Below are positions 61,082 through 64,000 of a DNA stretch of 64,000 bases, piece by piece. Source of the DNA: Candidatus Curtissbacteria bacterium RIFCSPHIGHO2_12_FULL_41_17 (GTDB lineage: Bacteria > Patescibacteriota > Microgenomatia > Curtissbacterales > GWA2-41-24). How positions within the stretch are numbered: position 1 is the stretch's first letter; each line of letters starts with the position of its first letter. The notes under the pieces are model-generated. The model searched no databases, was not told the origin of the DNA, and was given only the letters and a program-made list of their open reading frames with translations. The translations under genes and the position numbers were made by a program. The stretch lies in NCBI GenBank assembly GCA_001774945.1, contig MFBL01000043.1, positions 1 through 64,000 of the forward strand. Direction: 5' to 3'.

Positions 61082-61864
61082 TTAAATAACGTCGGCAAAA
61101 ACTTTTTCCTTAATCTTAAAAAATTTGTATCCAAAGATAAAAAGTATTAAAGATATTCCAAGCGCTATTGCAAAATCATTCCAATTTGGAGCCAAGCCTC
61201 CAACCGTTACTTTCCTGAAATTTTCTACTACCGAAGACATTGGATTTAACATATAAAATGGCCTAAATTTTTCGGGTACTTTAGAAAGAGGGTAAATCAC
61301 CGGCGTAACAAAGATCCACAGTTGTATCAAAAGAGGAATTACAAATTTAATATCTCGCCACATTACATTAAGTGCAGAGGTAAATAGAATTAGCCCAGCG
61401 ATAAAGATTGTTTCCAAAAATACAATGGGAATTGTGTAAACTACATTTATAGTGAGTGGGACATTGTAAATAACAAGCATCACTATAAAAATTAATGCAC
61501 TAATTAAAAAATCCATAAAACCTGCAATTATAGATGCAAACGGAAGAATTTCTCTTGGGAAATAAATTTTAGTCACCAAATTCCCGTTATTTATAACTGC
61601 CAAAGACCCGAAAGAAAGACTAGTGGCAAAAAAGGTCCATGGCATTAAAGCACTGTAATAAAAAAGAGGGTAAGGGACCCCTTCGGAATTAATTTTTAAG
61701 AAGAAGCCGAATATCAAGGTGAACATTATCATTAGAGAAAGAGGCTGAATCACTGCCCATGAAGCCCCAAGAAGTGTTTGCTTGTACCTCACCTTTATCT
61801 CTCTATTCGTAAAAGCAAAGAGCAGTTCTCGAAACTTTATCAATTCTTTTAAATGGATAAACAT
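61082..61864 (-). CDS. wzm: Polysaccharide ABC exporter, permease subunit (Wzm-like, ABC-2 type)
   Basis: A 260-residue ABC-2 membrane protein with six predicted helices. The cytosolic N-terminal region has LLFAFTNREIKVRYKQTLLGASWAVIQP, the family's coupling segment. VVENFRKVTVGG-type sequence precedes the last helix pair (MLNPMSSVVENFRKV). With the Wzt-like ATPase it should export a lipid-linked glycan across the cytoplasmic membrane. No Wzx flippase or Wzy polymerase is visible, so this is the only export route encoded here. Confidence 0.92.
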   Translation of the reverse strand: MFIHLKELIKFRELLFAFTNREIKVRYKQTLLGASWAVIQPLSLMIMFTLIFGFFLKINSEGVPYPLFYYSALMPWTFFATSLSFGSLAVINNGNLVTKIYFPREILPFASIIAGFMDFLISALIFIVMLVIYNVPLTINVVYTIPIVFLETIFIAGLILFTSALNVMWRDIKFVIPLLIQLWIFVTPVIYPLSKVPEKFRPFYMLNPMSSVVENFRKVTVGGLAPNWNDFAIALGISLILFIFGYKFFKIKEKVFADVI

Positions 61865-61867
61865 TTT

Positions 61868-62815
61868 TTAATTTTGACTAAGCCATTCAATATACTTGGC
61901 AAGTCCCTGCGGTAGTTCTGTTCTTGATTCCCACCCAAGGAGTTTTTTTGCTTTTACTATATTTGCCCAGGTAACTTCAACATCACCGGCTTGTTTGGGC
62001 AACATTTTAATTTTGGCCTTTTTGCCAGTCGCTGTCTCCAGCGTTTTGATGAAATCGGCCAAAGTTATCGGATGGCTATTGCCAAGGTTAATGATTTCAA
62101 AATCGAAGGCTACGTCTAAGGCTCTCAGAATGCCATCGACAATGTCGTCAATATAGGTGTAATCGCGACTTGTTAATCCATTACCGAATTGACCAATTTC
62201 TTTTCCCTTCAATATAGCTTTAGTGAAGAGCGCTGGTGCCATATCAGGCCTGCCACGAGGACCATAAACGGTAAAGAGTCTCAAGATGGTTGCCTTAAGA
62301 CCAAAATTACGGTGAAATGTTTCTACAAAAAATTCGGCTGCTCTTTTGGATGCGCCATATGGGGAGATAATGGCACCACATGGATCATCTTCAGAAAATG
62401 GCAATCTTTTGGAGTTGCCATAAACGGACGAAGAAGAGCCATATATAAATTGACCAACCCCTGCATTACTTGCGATTTTTAAAAGATTGACTGTCCCCAA
62501 AACGTTTACCTCGGCATAAAGTAATGGATCAGCAATAGAAGCTCGAACACCTGCTCTTGCCGCCAGATGGATAACTTTTTCCGGTCTTTCTTGGGCAAAA
62601 ATCTCACCAAGCCTCGAAAGATCAAGGATGTCCATTCGATACAGCCTGAACTTTTTGTAAGACATGGCGGATTGAATATTTTTTTCTTTAACAGCCGGAT
62701 TGTAATAATCGTTAAAATTGTCAATGCCTATCACCTCATATCCCTCACCAAGTAATCTCTCAGTCAGATTTGAACCAACGAACCCCGCACATCCAGTAAC
62801 AAGTATTTTTTTCAT
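61868..62815 (-). CDS. UDP-glucuronate 4-epimerase-like SDR
   Basis: A 315-residue extended SDR. The NAD loop is TGCAGFVGSNLTERLL with IDNFNDYYNPAVKEKN, HLAARAGVRASIADPLLYAEVN, SSSSVYGNSKRLPF and SPYGASKRAAE (YxxxK). FTVYGPRGRPDMAPALF is diagnostic of the UDP-glucuronate 4-epimerase/CapI group. It likely converts UDP-glucuronate to UDP-galacturonate or a related pair. UDP-glucose dehydrogenase proper is not seen, though the 6-dehydrogenase at 24237 could be related. It overlaps the SGNH gene by four bases. Confidence 0.9.
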   Translation of the reverse strand: MKKILVTGCAGFVGSNLTERLLGEGYEVIGIDNFNDYYNPAVKEKNIQSAMSYKKFRLYRMDILDLSRLGEIFAQERPEKVIHLAARAGVRASIADPLLYAEVNVLGTVNLLKIASNAGVGQFIYGSSSSVYGNSKRLPFSEDDPCGAIISPYGASKRAAEFFVETFHRNFGLKATILRLFTVYGPRGRPDMAPALFTKAILKGKEIGQFGNGLTSRDYTYIDDIVDGILRALDVAFDFEIINLGNSHPITLADFIKTLETATGKKAKIKMLPKQAGDVEVTWANIVKAKKLLGWESRTELPQGLAKYIEWLSQN

Positions 62816-64000
62816 TCTGACGTTTTTAATTTAAAATAGCCTGCATTCAATAAATAATTGTATATAATTTCCGCGGCAAGTTCATGCCCTGTTTTATTCC
62901 AGTGATAGTCCTGACTAAAATACAACGGGAATTTACCACTTTGTTTAAATCCCGGTAATAAATTAATCGTTGGTATATCATGCGAATTTAATCTTTCAGT
63001 CAATTCATACTCAAAAGGTTCTCGTGTGTCCGAAAAGTTTTCATCAACGCTTATTAACGTTCTGCCAGGCCATTCTTTAGATGAAACCTGAATCGCATCC
63101 GGTATTGCTATAACAACAAATGGAATATTTTTTTCTTCAAGTAATTTTTTCATATTAACTAAATTAGTAATTGGTATTTTCCACAGCTTCTGCCAGTCGT
63201 CCTCACTAATGTCATCTCCTCTTATTATTGAGTAAATATCATGATCTATATCTCCGGTAAGGGATTGGTTCTCTTTTTCATCTCTTACTGTATTTTTTAT
63301 AAAATTTATCGTGAATTTATAAATTCTTATATTTTCTCGAAGCCACTTTTTGATAAGATAAACCGTTTTGCTTTTTTCGATTTCTTGATTCTTTTCAATA
63401 GCGGCAGACTTATTTATTTTTTCAAAATCAAATTCTACTTGACCACTTTCAATCTTTGCTAATATGGCATCCTCACCAAGATCAGGGTAGCTAAAGATTA
63501 ATTCTTCGAATCTTTTGTTGTCATCGAAAAAGTCTGTAATGGTAAACGCATACATCATGAGATCTGGATTAAATAATAACCCTACTTTTTTTAAATATAA
63601 ATATTGAGTTAACGGAGAATGTCCAAAAATTGCCAGGTTAATAATATTAATATTTACGTTTGGGTTATTTTCATTAAATCTCTTTTCGATAATAGTTGAA
63701 TATCTGTCTTCAAGCTCTACTCCATGTCCTTGAGTAAAAGAATCACCGAGCAAAACTAATCTGTATTCATCATCTGGTTTGTAAAAACTTAAGTCCTCAT
63801 CCCTAATGCCTAAATTATTGATGGAGAATTCTACATCCCATTCGTCTGAAATTTGTCTGCAGACCGTATTCGGAATCATTACGTTATGAAAATATTTATC
63901 CAAGCTTGAGCATTGTCCGCCGTCGCTAGATTTATCTTCAGTAATTCTAAGATACACATCGACTGTTAAAATCGAGAAGAATAATCCAAAAATAAATAAA
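62812..64000 (-). CDS. SGNH/GDSL-like hydrolase, membrane anchored (5' end beyond the window)
   Basis: The frame is open to the right edge, so the start lies outside. A GTG at 63957 is only internal: before it the frame encodes a hydrophobic helix (LFIFGLFFSILTV) that ends in VYLRITEDK, so the protein has an N-terminal membrane anchor. The domain has LVLLGDSFTQGHGVE (block I serine), AIFGHSPLTQYLY and the C-terminal DYHWNKTGHELAAE with catalytic D and H. Such proteins remove or transfer O-acetyl groups on surface glycans (AlgJ/AlgX-like). At least 395 residues are seen. The substrate is unknown. Confidence 0.82.
   Translation of the reverse strand, partial: LFIFGLFFSILTVDVYLRITEDKSSDGGQCSSLDKYFHNVMIPNTVCRQISDEWDVEFSINNLGIRDEDLSFYKPDDEYRLVLLGDSFTQGHGVELEDRYSTIIEKRFNENNPNVNINIINLAIFGHSPLTQYLYLKKVGLLFNPDLMMYAFTITDFFDDNKRFEELIFSYPDLGEDAILAKIESGQVEFDFEKINKSAAIEKNQEIEKSKTVYLIKKWLRENIRIYKFTINFIKNTVRDEKENQSLTGDIDHDIYSIIRGDDISEDDWQKLWKIPITNLVNMKKLLEEKNIPFVVIAIPDAIQVSSKEWPGRTLISVDENFSDTREPFEYELTERLNSHDIPTINLLPGFKQSGKFPLYFSQDYHWNKTGHELAAEIIYNYLLNAGYFKLKTSE

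Noticed and set aside
1..64000. CRISPR arrays, tRNA or rRNA genes
   Set aside because: I looked for regularly spaced repeats and for conserved RNA gene sequences and saw none; almost all bases are inside glycan genes.
1..64000. Alternative genetic code with TGA as an amino acid
   Set aside because: Many genes end at TGA exactly where the next starts (ATGA, TGATG), and family lengths are normal, so TGA is a true stop.

Overview
The window is one continuous, AT-rich block of surface-polysaccharide and glycoconjugate genes. I count 59 protein-coding genes, two of them cut by the window edges. I see no rRNA, tRNA, CRISPR array or intact transposase. No gap between genes reaches 300 bases (the longest is about 95), and many neighbours overlap as ATGA, TGATG or TAATG. 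TGA is used as a normal stop, which excludes lineages that recode it. Shine-Dalgarno motifs are scarce. Compactness, base composition and the many multi-spanning GT-C glycosyltransferases suggest an uncultivated bacterium, possibly Candidate Phyla Radiation (Patescibacteria, Microgenomates-like). That placement is inference and weak, because no phylogenetic marker gene is present.

Layout. 1-10.2 kb (+): a partial methyltransferase, three GT4-type glycosyltransferases (one fused to a GNAT acetyltransferase), a sugar aminotransferase, a methyltransferase, an epimerase, another GT4 and a GT-C membrane protein. 10.3-11.0 kb (-): a lone methyltransferase. 11.1-16.4 kb (+): two more GT-C proteins, paralogous to the one at 8.5 kb, and a fourth GT-C-like protein that carries an in-frame GC-rich insertion with a perfect hairpin. 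16.5-25.5 kb (+): an amino-uronate module with DegT aminotransferase, SDR, GT2, UDP-GlcNAc 2-epimerase, an unusual HAD/PEP-synthase-like chimera, an ATP-grasp protein, a Gfo/Idh dehydrogenase and a UDP-sugar 6-dehydrogenase. 25.5-28.2 kb (+): two GT-C proteins.

28.2-45.9 kb (-): a GT-C protein and then a nearly complete CMP-pseudaminic-acid pathway (PseB, PseC, GNAT, PseI, CMP-sugar synthetase). It also has an N-formyltransferase and two PP-loop amidotransferases flanking HisF/HisH paralogs, which predicts amidino and formyl substituents. A C-methyltransferase and further SDR, aminotransferase and Gfo/Idh genes are present. 45.9-46.9 kb (+): a lone RmlD-like reductase. 46.9-58.1 kb (-): GT2 and GT-C proteins, an RfbH-type PMP/Fe-S dehydrase, and a set of HAD, SDR, LDH2-type dehydrogenase, TPP enzyme, double cupin, DJ-1/PfpI and nucleotidyltransferase genes. 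58.1-58.6 kb (+): GtrA. 58.5-64 kb (-): RfbG, RfbF, an ABC exporter (Wzt-like ATPase and Wzm-like permease), a UDP-glucuronate 4-epimerase and a partial membrane-anchored SGNH hydrolase.

Together the genes predict three rare-sugar supplies: a UDP-diamino- or amino-uronic acid, a decorated CMP-pseudaminic acid, and a CDP-3,6-dideoxyhexose that may become branched. Cytosolic transferases would use these to build a glycan exported by the Wzm/Wzt pair. Polyprenyl-phosphate GT2 enzymes and eight GT-C or GT-C-like proteins would add residues outside the membrane. The strongest leads are the HAD/PEP-synthase chimera with its ATP-grasp neighbour, the TPP/LDH2/cupin/DJ-1 module, the two-amidotransferase pseudaminate locus, and poly-G tracts inside two coding regions that could cause phase variation.
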